A stretch of DNA of 64,000 nucleotides from RUG12461 sp045661345 (GTDB lineage: Bacteria > Bacillota > Clostridia > Lachnospirales > Lachnospiraceae), in assembly GCA_045661345.1 (NCBI GenBank), contig JAZRFM010000025.1:89146-153145 (forward strand), written 5' to 3'. The position numbers and the translations under genes were made by a program. Numbering within the stretch: the first letter of the stretch is position 1; each line of letters starts with the position of its first letter. Below, in pieces: positions 26,148 through 35,400 of the stretch. A model generated the notes under the pieces. It saw nothing but the letters and a program-made list of their open reading frames with translations. It searched no databases and was not told the origin of the DNA.

Positions 26148-26843
26148 ATGAAACGAATTCTTCTGAAGCTGAGCGGGGAAGCACTCGCCGGAGAGAAAAA
26201 AACGGGATTTGACGAGAAAATCTGTCTGGGGGTTGCAAAGCAAGTGAAGCAGCTGACAGAGCAGGGGGTGGAAGTCGGCATTGTCATCGGCGGCGGCAAT
26301 TTCTGGCGCGGCCGGACGAGCGGGATCATCGACCGCACCAAAGCGGATCAGATCGGCATGCTGGCGACCGTCATGAACTGTATTTATGTCTCGGAGATTT
26401 TTCGGCATGAAGGGATGCCCACGGCTGTGCTGACGCCCTTTGAGTGCGGATCTTTTACGAAGCTGTTCAGCAAGGATCGTGCAAACAAATATTTTGCCCA
26501 CGGCATGGTGGTGTTTTTCGCCGGAGGGACCGGACATCCGTACTTTTCAACGGATACGGCCACACTGCTTCGGGCGGTTGAAATCGAGGCAGAGGGAGTC
26601 TATCTGGCGAAGGCTGTCGACGGTGTCTATGACGCTGATCCGAAGCACCATCCAGAGGCAAGGAAATATGACACGATTTCCATCCGGGAAGTGATCGACA
26701 AGGGGTTACAGGTCGTGGACATGACGGCGTCGATCATGGCCGAGGAGCAGAAGATGCCGATGTATGTGTTTGCGTTACAGGGAGAAAACAGTATTGTGCA
26801 GGCAGTGACCGGCACTTTTCAGGGGACTGTCGTAACAGTATAA
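26148..26843 (+). CDS. pyrH: UMP kinase
   Basis: Phosphorylates UMP to UDP in pyrimidine synthesis. The 231-residue protein has the amino-acid-kinase fold motifs LLKLSGEALAG, GIVIGGGNFWRG, FFAGGTGHPYFSTDTAT and VDGVYDADPK. The ATG is 9 bases after the bactofilin stop with only a weak ribosome site, so coupling is probable. pyrH-frr order is standard, although tsf is normally its direct neighbour. Confidence 0.98.
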   Translation: MKRILLKLSGEALAGEKKTGFDEKICLGVAKQVKQLTEQGVEVGIVIGGGNFWRGRTSGIIDRTKADQIGMLATVMNCIYVSEIFRHEGMPTAVLTPFECGSFTKLFSKDRANKYFAHGMVVFFAGGTGHPYFSTDTATLLRAVEIEAEGVYLAKAVDGVYDADPKHHPEARKYDTISIREVIDKGLQVVDMTASIMAEEQKMPMYVFALQGENSIVQAVTGTFQGTVVTV

Positions 26844-26865
26844 AACAAAGCGGGGGTAGAAGGCG

Positions 26866-27420
26866 ATGGATGAACGACTGCAGCCATTCGAGGACAAAAT
26901 GAAAAAAACCATGGCAAATCTCGGGGAGGAGTTTTCCGGGATCCGCGCGGGACGAGCCAATCCGCATGTGCTGGACAGGATCAGGGTGGACTACTACGGA
27001 GCGCCGACACCGATCCAGCAGGTGGCAAACGTCAGCGTACCGGAGCCCCGTATCATACAGATCCAGCCCTGGGAACCGAATATGGTGAAGGAGATCGAGA
27101 AAGCGATTCAGACCTCCGAGATCGGCATCAATCCGACGAATGACGGCAAGCTGATCCGGCTCGTGTTCCCGGAACTGACGGAGGAACGACGGAAGGATCT
27201 GTCGAAGGATGTCAAGAAAAAAGGGGAGAACGCCAAGGTGGCGATCCGGAATATCAGACGGGATGCCATTGACAGTCTGAAAAAGCTTTCCAAGCAGGAC
27301 GATATCTCGGAAGATCAGATCAAGGATCTCGAGGATATGGCACAGAAGCTGACAGACAAGTACATTGCAGAAGTTGACAAGGCGGTAGAGGAAAAGACGA
27401 AAGAGGTCATGACCGTTTAA
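26866..27420 (+). CDS. frr: Ribosome recycling factor
   Basis: Splits post-termination ribosomes with EF-G. The 184-residue protein has the classic length and motifs: FSGIRAGRANPHVLDRI near the N-terminus, ERRKDLSKDVKKKGENAKVAIRNIRRDA in the middle, and IKDLEDMAQKLTDKYI near the end. A GGGGGTAGAAGG site precedes the ATG. A terminator-like hairpin begins 15 bases after the stop. Confidence 0.98.
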   Translation: MDERLQPFEDKMKKTMANLGEEFSGIRAGRANPHVLDRIRVDYYGAPTPIQQVANVSVPEPRIIQIQPWEPNMVKEIEKAIQTSEIGINPTNDGKLIRLVFPELTEERRKDLSKDVKKKGENAKVAIRNIRRDAIDSLKKLSKQDDISEDQIKDLEDMAQKLTDKYIAEVDKAVEEKTKEVMTV

Positions 27421-27434
27421 GAGTGGAAAAGGGA

Positions 27435-27471
27435 AAGGGACAAATGCGAAATGCTTTTGTCCCTTGTTTTT
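27435..27471 (+). terminator. Intrinsic terminator or attenuator between frr and uppS
   Basis: A perfect 10-bp stem AAGGGACAAA / TTTGTCCCTT with an 11-nt loop is followed by GTTTTT. Only 17 bases separate its T-run from the uppS start codon, leaving no room for a promoter, so uppS needs read-through or a promoter inside frr. This suggests partial or regulated termination. Confidence 0.75.
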
Positions 27472-27488
27472 CAAGTGAGGTGGAAAAA

Positions 27489-28211
27489 ATGACAGTTCCG
27501 CAGCATATTGCCATTATTATGGACGGAAACGGACGATGGGCAAAGGCACAGGGGAAACCGCGCAGCTTCGGACACAAAGCCGGAGCCGATAATGTGGAGG
27601 TGATCTGCAGGGCGGCGAAAGCCCTGGGGGTGAAATACCTCACCATGTATACGTTTTCCACGGAAAACTGGAGCCGGCCGAAGGACGAGGTCGAGACTCT
27701 GATGAAGCTGATCCGCCAGTATCTGAAGAAATTCGAAAAGACTGCCATGGAAGAGGATATGCGCATCAGGATCATAGGAGACCGGACGAAGCTTAGCAAG
27801 GAGCTGCTTGCGCAGATTTTGCATACGGAGGAAGTGACGGGAGGGCAGACCGGGATGCAGCTGATCCTTGCCATCAATTACGGCAGCAGGGATGAAATGG
27901 TTCGCGCGATGCGTCTTCAGGCCGGGGAAGTGGCGGAAGGGAAGCTGAAACCGGAAGAGATTACGGAGACTTCCTTTGCCGCTTATCTGGATGCTGCGGA
28001 TGTTCCAGACCCGGATTTTCTGATCCGAACCAGCGGAGAGGCGCGGCTTTCCAATTACCTGCTCTGGCAGCTTGCTTACAGTGAGTTTTATTTTACGGAG
28101 GTACCCTGGCCGGCCTTTACGCCGGAGGAACTGAAGAAAGCGGTAGAGGCCTACGGAGGGCGTGACAGGAGATTTGGCGGGGTACATACAGAAAAGAAAG
28201 AGGAGAAGTAA
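27489..28211 (+). CDS. uppS: Isoprenyl (undecaprenyl) diphosphate synthase
   Basis: Cis-prenyltransferase that makes undecaprenyl diphosphate, the lipid carrier for cell-wall units. The start at ATG 27489 follows GAGGTGG and gives 240 residues opening QHIAIIMDGNGRWAK, with Asp12 as the catalytic residue. Further family motifs are TMYTFSTENWSRP, NYGSRDE and LIRTSGEARLSNYLLWQ. An in-frame GTG at 27423 would translate through the terminator hairpin and is rejected. cdsA begins three bases after the stop. Confidence 0.97.
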   Translation: MTVPQHIAIIMDGNGRWAKAQGKPRSFGHKAGADNVEVICRAAKALGVKYLTMYTFSTENWSRPKDEVETLMKLIRQYLKKFEKTAMEEDMRIRIIGDRTKLSKELLAQILHTEEVTGGQTGMQLILAINYGSRDEMVRAMRLQAGEVAEGKLKPEEITETSFAAYLDAADVPDPDFLIRTSGEARLSNYLLWQLAYSEFYFTEVPWPAFTPEELKKAVEAYGGRDRRFGGVHTEKKEEK

Positions 28212-28214
28212 GGA

Positions 28215-29033
28215 ATGTTTAAGAAAAGGTTGCTGAGCGGGATTGTGCTGCTTGCGGTTACGATCCTCCTGATTCACATCGGAGGCTATGTGTTGCTCAT
28301 CGCTTCGGCGGCTGTGGCGCTGATCGGACTGATGGAGCTCTATCGGGTACTTGGGATCCACAAGACGGTACTCGCCGGGGTGGGCTATTTTTCCTCGGCA
28401 CTCTACTATGCGTCCCTGGAGGTGCCACTGGGGACGGACGTTGAGGAGCTGCTTCCTGTCGTGGTGATCCTTTTTTCGCTGGTGGCGTTCCTTTTCTGCT
28501 ATGTGTTGTCTTATCCGCGTTTCCATGCAAAAGAGATCATGGGTGCCTTTTTTGGCGTTGTCTACGTCTCCGTGATGCTTTCTTACGTTTATATGACGAG
28601 AAACGATATTGCCGGCGGACAGTATCTGGTATGGCTGATCTTTCTTTGCTCCTGGGGGAGCGATACCCTTGCTTACTGCACAGGCATGCTTTTCGGCAAA
28701 CATAAGATGACGCCAAAGCTTTCACCCAAAAAGACCTGGGAAGGCGCCATTGGCGGCGTGGCAGGCGCATCCCTGCTGACGGTTCTGTTTGCATGGATAT
28801 TCAGAATTCAGATGGGTCTGACACCGGAAAAAATCGCAGTCCTTGCGGTGATTGCGGCAGCGGGAGCCGTGATTTCCATGGTGGGGGATCTTGCGGCCTC
28901 GGCCATCAAGCGAAACTATGATATCAAAGATTACGGAAAACTGATCCCCGGTCACGGGGGGATACTGGACCGGTTCGACAGCGTGATCTTTACGGCTCCC
29001 ATCATTTTTTATCTGGCATTGTTTTTCGTGTAA
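28215..29033 (+). CDS. cdsA: Phosphatidate cytidylyltransferase
   Basis: Makes CDP-diacylglycerol for phospholipid synthesis in the membrane. The 272-residue protein has about eight hydrophobic helices and the C-terminal CDS signature around GDLAASAIKRNYDIKDYGKLIPGHGGILDRFDS. The motif KLSPKKTWEGAIGG is also typical. GGAGAAGTAAGG precedes the ATG. It sits between uppS and dxr as in most Firmicutes. Confidence 0.97.
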   Translation: MFKKRLLSGIVLLAVTILLIHIGGYVLLIASAAVALIGLMELYRVLGIHKTVLAGVGYFSSALYYASLEVPLGTDVEELLPVVVILFSLVAFLFCYVLSYPRFHAKEIMGAFFGVVYVSVMLSYVYMTRNDIAGGQYLVWLIFLCSWGSDTLAYCTGMLFGKHKMTPKLSPKKTWEGAIGGVAGASLLTVLFAWIFRIQMGLTPEKIAVLAVIAAAGAVISMVGDLAASAIKRNYDIKDYGKLIPGHGGILDRFDSVIFTAPIIFYLALFFV

Positions 29034-29054
29034 AGGAGGAAAAACCGGAGAGTG

Positions 29055-30200
29055 ATGAAAAAAATAGCGATTCTCGGTTCAACGGGCAGTATCGGAACAC
29101 AGACGCTGGATGTCGTACGGGAGCAGGGAGATTTGAAGGTCGTAGCCATGTCCTGCGGGACGAACCTTCCGTTGTTTGAAAAACAGATTCGGGAGTTCAG
29201 ACCGTCTCTTGTGTCCGTGAAGGATGCTTCTCTTGCCTCCGATCTCAGCAGTCGTATCCGGGATCTGGACGGGGTCTCGGTATGCTTTGGTATGGACGGA
29301 CTGATGGCGGTCGCATCGGAAAATGATGCAGAGATCGTTGTGACAGCCATCGTAGGGATGCTTGGAATCCGGCCCACGATTGCGGCAATCCGCGCAGGAA
29401 AGGATATCGCCCTGGCAAATAAGGAAACCCTGGTGACAGCCGGGCATCTGATCATGCCGATGATCAAAGAATACGGTGTGAGGCTGCTTCCGGTAGACAG
29501 CGAACACAGCGCCATTTTTCAATCCCTGAACGGAGAGAGGGAAAACCGGATCGCAAAGATCCTGCTGACCGCATCCGGTGGGCCTTTCCTGCACAAAACG
29601 AGAGAGGAATTACAGAACGTGGGTGTGCAGGATGCGTTAAAACACCCGAATTGGTCCATGGGAAAAAAGATTACGATCGATTCTGCCACCATGGTCAATA
29701 AGGGATTGGAGGTGATCGAGGCAAAGTGGCTGTTTGCTGTTTCTCCGGAACAGATCCAGGTCGTGGTGCAGCCGCAAAGCATCATTCACTCCATGGTGGA
29801 ATATGAGGACGGTGCCGTAATTGCCCAACTCGGCACACCGGATATGCGCCTGCCCATCCAATACGCGCTGTATTATCCTGCCCGGCGGCCTTTGTCAGGG
29901 GATCGACTGGATTTTGCGCGTCTTTCCGAAATTCGTTTTGAAAAACCGGATACAGGGACATTTATGGGACTCCCATTGTGTTATGATGCAATCAGACGCG
30001 GGGGAAATATTCCGACAGCGTTGAATGCGGCGAATGAGCTGGCAGTGGCGAAGTTCCTCAAAGGGGAGATCCCGTTCCTTTCGATCTATGAGATTCTTTC
30101 GGACGCGGTCGAAACCGCAGCATTCATCCCGGAGCCCTCGGTAGAACAGATCCTTGCGACAGAGCAGGCGGTCTACGACAGAATAAGGAGCAAGTGGTGA
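29055..30200 (+). CDS. dxr: 1-deoxy-D-xylulose 5-phosphate reductoisomerase
   Basis: Second enzyme of the MEP isoprenoid pathway, NADPH-dependent. I use ATG 29055 (381 residues, MKKIAILGSTGSIGTQTLDVV) in preference to the adjacent GTG 29052, which is also possible. Visible motifs are the NADPH-binding GSTGSIG, ALANKETLVTAG, PVDSEHSAIFQ, TASGGPF, and HPNWSMGKKITIDSATMVNKGLE. The MEP enzyme ispG lies two genes on. Confidence 0.97.
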   Translation: MKKIAILGSTGSIGTQTLDVVREQGDLKVVAMSCGTNLPLFEKQIREFRPSLVSVKDASLASDLSSRIRDLDGVSVCFGMDGLMAVASENDAEIVVTAIVGMLGIRPTIAAIRAGKDIALANKETLVTAGHLIMPMIKEYGVRLLPVDSEHSAIFQSLNGERENRIAKILLTASGGPFLHKTREELQNVGVQDALKHPNWSMGKKITIDSATMVNKGLEVIEAKWLFAVSPEQIQVVVQPQSIIHSMVEYEDGAVIAQLGTPDMRLPIQYALYYPARRPLSGDRLDFARLSEIRFEKPDTGTFMGLPLCYDAIRRGGNIPTALNAANELAVAKFLKGEIPFLSIYEILSDAVETAAFIPEPSVEQILATEQAVYDRIRSKW

Positions 30201-30201
30201 T

Positions 30202-31242
30202 ATGGGGATACTGATTGCGATCCTGATCTTCGGTGCTATCGTGACGTTCCATGAATTCGGGCATTTTATCATCGCCAAAAGAAACGATGTACAGGTGAAT
30301 GAATTCATGATCGGTTTCGGACCGAAACTGATTGGCGTGAAACGGGGAGAGACGATTTTTTCACTCAGACTTCTTCCTTTGGGCGGAGCCTGCGTGATGG
30401 CGGATGAGGAGGAAGGACAGGATAATCCCAGATCCTTCCGCAGAAAGAGTGCCTGGCGGCGCCTGCTGATCGTGGCAGCGGGACCGCTGTTTAATTTCCT
30501 GCTTGCTTTCGTGCTTGCTTCCATTATGACGGCGCTGATCGGCGTGGACCGGCCCGTTCTTACCGGTACGGTGGACGGTCTGCCCGCGCAGGAAGCGGGA
30601 TTGCAAGCGGGGGATGAGATTACAAAGCTGAATCATAAAGCCATCCACTTTTCCCGGGAGCTGCGCCTGTATTTACAGACCCATGGAAATGAAGAAATGC
30701 GTGTCACCTACAGGCGTGACGGAGAAACCCGCGAGACGACGATGATCCCTGTGTACAATCCCGAAGCCGGGGCGTTCCAGCTCGGGATCACCTACAGCCC
30801 TTATTCCGAGAAGGTGGGACCGTTGGAGGTGCTGGAGTACGGCTGGTATGAAACAGAGTACAGTATCTGGTCCGTGTTTGAGGGATTGCGTCTGCTGTTC
30901 ACCGGCGGAGCCTCGGTGAATGATCTGACCGGCCCGGTCGGGATCGTGAAGGCCATCGATGAGACCTATACGCAGAGCAACGAGGCGGGGGGTGCCTTTC
31001 TGGTGCTCGTCAACATGCTGAATATCGCAGTTCTTTTGTCTGCGAACCTCGGCGTGATGAATTTGCTGCCGATTCCGGGGCTTGACGGAGGACGTCTGAT
31101 CTTCACGGCTGCAGAGCTTTTCACAAGGAAACAGCTTCCCGTGGAGAAGGAAGGCGCCATCAACCTGATCGGGATGGGTTTACTGTTTGCGCTGATGATT
31201 TTTGTGGTGGTGAACGATGTACGAAAATTTATGATCGGATGA
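30202..31242 (+). CDS. rseP: Site-2 intramembrane zinc protease RseP (RasP)
   Basis: Membrane metalloprotease of the S2P family that cleaves anti-sigma factors and signal peptide remnants. The 346-residue protein has the HEFGH zinc motif at residues 17-21 in the first helix, a PDZ domain at about 105-185 (VDGLPAQEAGLQAGDEI), and the second metal-site motif NLLPIPGLDGGRL near residue 290. The ATG is one base after the dxr stop. No anti-sigma substrate is visible nearby. Confidence 0.96.
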   Translation: MGILIAILIFGAIVTFHEFGHFIIAKRNDVQVNEFMIGFGPKLIGVKRGETIFSLRLLPLGGACVMADEEEGQDNPRSFRRKSAWRRLLIVAAGPLFNFLLAFVLASIMTALIGVDRPVLTGTVDGLPAQEAGLQAGDEITKLNHKAIHFSRELRLYLQTHGNEEMRVTYRRDGETRETTMIPVYNPEAGAFQLGITYSPYSEKVGPLEVLEYGWYETEYSIWSVFEGLRLLFTGGASVNDLTGPVGIVKAIDETYTQSNEAGGAFLVLVNMLNIAVLLSANLGVMNLLPIPGLDGGRLIFTAAELFTRKQLPVEKEGAINLIGMGLLFALMIFVVVNDVRKFMIG

Positions 31243-31326
31243 GGCAGGGAACTGTTCCAGATGCCGCAGGCGGCATGTGACTTTTGATCTTACGGTCATT
31301 GGATTTTGAAAGGGAAAAGGCATCCT

Positions 31327-32412
31327 ATGCAAAGAAAACACACGAGAGAAGTGCAAATCGGGAATGTCAGGATCGGCAACGGTCATCCCGTCGCGATTCA
31401 GTCTATGACAAATACCAAAACAGAGGATGTGGAGGGGACGGTCGCACAGATCGAGAAGCTGACAGCTGCAGGCTGTGAGATCATCCGCTGCGCCGTTCCG
31501 GATGAAGCGGCGGCAAAAGCTCTTTCGGAGATCAAGCGCCGGATTTCGATCCCGCTGGTTGCGGATATTCATTTCGACTATCGCCTGGCGTTGCTGGCGA
31601 TCCGGCACGGCGCGGATAAGATCCGGATCAATCCCGGCAATATCGGTTCCGAGGACCGCATCCGTACGGTGATTTCCGCGGCAAAGGAACGCAATATTCC
31701 GATCCGCGTCGGCGTCAACAGCGGGTCTTTGGAAAAGGGTCTGGTTGAAAAATACCATGGCGTGACCGCAGAGGGACTGGTGGAAAGTGCGCTGGATAAG
31801 GTACATCTGGTAGAAAGCTTCGGCTATGACAACCTGGTGATCAGCATCAAGTCCAGCGATGTGATGATGTGCGTCCGTGCACATGAATTGATTACGGATC
31901 AGACGGATCATCCGCTTCATGTCGGGATCACGGAAGCAGGGACGGTTTATGCCGGCAATATTAAATCGGCAGTAGGCCTGTCGCTGATTCTGGGGCAGGG
32001 GATCGGGGATACGATCCGTGTGTCTCTCACCGGGGATCCGATAGAGGAGATTCGCTCCGCGAAGCTCATCCTCAGGACCCTTGGTCTCAGGAAAGGCGGG
32101 ATCGAAGTGGTATCCTGTCCCACATGCGGACGCACCAGCATTGATCTCATTGGTCTTGCAAACCGTGTGAATGAAATGGTAAGTGAAATGGAGAAAGATC
32201 TGGACGGGAGCCTCAAGGTCGCGGTCATGGGCTGCGTCGTCAACGGCCCGGGGGAAGCGGCGGAAGCGGATCTCGGGATTGCGGGCGGCAAAGGAGAAGG
32301 ATTGATTCTGCGCCATGGGGAGATCCTCCGCAAGGTGCCGGAGGAGATGCTTCTGCCGGAGCTGAAAAAAGAACTTGAGGAAACCATCCGGCAACGAAAA
32401 GAGCAACGGTAA
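31327..32412 (+). CDS. ispG: 4-hydroxy-3-methylbut-2-enyl diphosphate synthase (IspG/GcpE)
   Basis: Iron-sulfur enzyme of the MEP pathway. The ATG at 31327 gives 361 residues starting MQRKHTREVQIGNV; a TTG at 31306 is less likely. The TIM-barrel part carries VAIQSMTNTKTEDV and LVADIHFDYRLAL. The [4Fe-4S] ligands are visible in SCPTCGRTS and GCVVNGPGEA. The 84-base gap after rseP holds a weak ribosome site and nothing else I can identify. Confidence 0.97.
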   Translation: MQRKHTREVQIGNVRIGNGHPVAIQSMTNTKTEDVEGTVAQIEKLTAAGCEIIRCAVPDEAAAKALSEIKRRISIPLVADIHFDYRLALLAIRHGADKIRINPGNIGSEDRIRTVISAAKERNIPIRVGVNSGSLEKGLVEKYHGVTAEGLVESALDKVHLVESFGYDNLVISIKSSDVMMCVRAHELITDQTDHPLHVGITEAGTVYAGNIKSAVGLSLILGQGIGDTIRVSLTGDPIEEIRSAKLILRTLGLRKGGIEVVSCPTCGRTSIDLIGLANRVNEMVSEMEKDLDGSLKVAVMGCVVNGPGEAAEADLGIAGGKGEGLILRHGEILRKVPEEMLLPELKKELEETIRQRKEQR

Positions 32413-32424
32413 TCTGAAACGATC

Positions 32425-35400
32425 ATGGCAAAACCATTTTTTGAAGTATTCCCGACATTGGAACTGCATCCCGATCTGCAAAAGCTGTTCTCGGGCATGG
32501 AGGTGGAGCGGCTTTCGCAGAACCCTTCCCATACGATGTTACGCATCTATCTCAGCGGACACCGTCTGGTTCCGCATGACCAGATTACCCGCCTGGAGAA
32601 GGAGATCGCGGCGCAGGTATTCCGGGGCAAATCCTACACGGTGAAGATCTACGAGCGCTATACCCTTTCCCGGCAATACACGCCGGAGACCCTGTTTCAG
32701 ATCTACGGGGAGAGCATACGCAGGGAACTGCAGCAATACAGTATGCTGATGGGACAGATTTTCCGGACTGCAAAGATGGAGTTTGACCGGCCGGATCATC
32801 TGCTGTTGACTCTGGAGGATACGATTATCTCCAGAGAGCGCGGGGATGAGCTGATTTCGATTCTGGAGAAGATCGTCTGTGAGCGCTGCGGGCTGCAGCT
32901 TCGGATTGAGGCGGCTTATGCGCAGCCTGAAAAGAAGAGCCGGGAGGACGAACTGAAGATACGGCAGGAGATCGAGACCATCGTGAGCCATACCACCTTC
33001 GCGCAGCGAAGCGGAGAGACTGCGATGCAGGATCAGATCACAGACCCCGGACTGCCCGCGGAGAAGCCCCGGGAAGACACTGCCACGGGCGGGTCTGAAA
33101 AGACGCCCCCGGAGGGGACATACGCTGCGGCCGGCGACAAAGACGCCAAATCCCGCGGTCAAAGAGCCCGCAGGACCTTTTCAAAGATCCGTTCCGACGA
33201 CCCGAACGTGCTATATGGGCGGGATGTGGAAGAGGAAGCCATCCCGATATCACAGATCGAGGACGGGATCGGGGAGGTGACGATCCGGGGAAAGGTGATT
33301 GGCCTGGATTCCCGCGTGCTGAAAAACGGGGAGCGTACCCTTGTGTTTTTTACGGTCACGGATTTTACGGATACGATTTCCTGCAAGATGTTTCTGGACG
33401 CTGAGACGGAAGCGCCGGAGATGATGAAACGCCTGAAAAAGGGGATGTGTCTGAAGGTACAGGGCATGGTGCTGCTCGATACCTATGACCGAGAGCTTAC
33501 CATCGGAAAGATCCGTGGTATCAGAAAAATCGCTGATTTCGCCACAACCAGGATGGATCGCAGCATCAGGAAACGGGTGGAGCTGCACTGTCATACCAAG
33601 ATGAGTGATATGGACGGTGTGTCCGATGTAGGGGACATTATCAAAGAAGCTGCGTCGTGGGGACACAAGGCGATAGCCATTACGGATCACGGCGTGGTGC
33701 AATCCTTTCCCATCGCAAATCACAGTATTCCCGAGGGCTCCGACATCAAGCTGATCTATGGGGTAGAGGCTTATCTCGTGGACGATCTGAAAGATATTAT
33801 CAGCAATCCCGCCGGACAGAGCCTCGCGGAGACGTATGTCGTGTTTGATCTGGAGACCACCGGCTTCTCTCCCGATAAATGCAGGATTATAGAGATCGGC
33901 GCCGTAAAGGTGCAGGACGGGAAGATCACTGACCGGTTTTCCTCCTTCGTAAATCCAAAGATCCCGATTCCCTACAGGATTGAAGAGCTTACCAGCATTA
34001 ACGATGCCATGGTGATCGATGCCCCGGAGATCGCGGAGATCCTGCCGGCGTTCATGAAATTCTGCGAGGGAGCGATCCTCGTCGCGCACAATGCAGAATT
34101 TGATATGAGCTTCATTGAAAAAAACTGTCGGGATCTGGGGATTCCATGCGCTTATACCGTGGCCGATACCGTGACGCTGGCACAGTTTTTGATGCCGCAG
34201 CTCAATAATTACAAGCTGCATACCGTTGCACGTGCCCTCAAGGTATCCCTGGAGCATCATCACCGGGCCGTGGATGATGCCGGGTGTACGGCGGAGATCT
34301 TTTGTGAATTCCTGCAGCGGCTTCGTGACCGGGGGATCGAAACCGTGGATCAGGTGAATAAGGCAGCCAGAGAGTCCCATCATCTGACCCGTCGGTTGAA
34401 ATCCCATCATGCTATCATCCTCGCGACCAATGACATCGGTCGTGTGAATCTGTACCACCTGGTTTCTTTGTCCCATATCAGGTATTTTCACCGGAAGCAC
34501 CCCCTGATTCCGAAAAGCGAAGTACAAAAACACAGGGAGGGGCTGCTCCTGGGCTCTGCCTGTGAGGCGGGAGAGCTCTACCGCGCCCTGCTTTCCAACC
34601 GCCCGGAGGAGGAGATTGCGCGGCTGGTGAAGTTCTATGATTATCTGGAGATCCAGCCTGTCGGTAACAACCGCTTCCTGATCGCGGATGAAGAGTCCCG
34701 GATCCAGTCAGAGGAGGACATCCGTTCCATCAACCGCAGGATCGTACAGCTCGGGGAGGAGTTTCAAAAGCCTGTTGTCGCAACCTGCGATGTGCATTTC
34801 CTTCATCCGGAGGATGAGGTCTACCGCCGTATCATCATGACAGGGAACGGGTTCAAGGACGCGGATCAACAGGCACCGCTTTACCTGCATACGACAGAAG
34901 AGATGCTGGAGGAGTTTGCCTACCTCGGGAGTGATAAAGCAGAGGAAGTGGTCATCACGAATCCGAACCTGATCGCCGACTGCTGTGACAGGATCCAGCC
35001 GGTACGTCCGGACAAGTGCCCCCCCGTGATAGAGGATTCCGACAATCTGCTTCGTACGATCTGCTACAACAAGGCGCATGAGATGTATGGAGATCCCCTG
35101 CCGAAGCCCGTGGAGGAACGCCTGAAAAGAGAGCTGGATTCCATCATCGGAAACGGTTACGCCGTCATGTACATCATTGCCCAGAAGCTCGTATGGAAGT
35201 CCAACGAGGATGGCTATCTGGTCGGATCCCGTGGGTCTGTCGGCTCCTCCTTTGCGGCGACAATGGCGGGGATCACGGAAGTGAACCCGCTGCATCCCCA
35301 TTATTATTGTCCCCAGTGTCATTATTCCGATTTTGACTCGGAAGAGGTCAGAGCCTACAGCGGCCGAAGCGGCTGCGATATGCCGGATAAGCGCTGCCCG

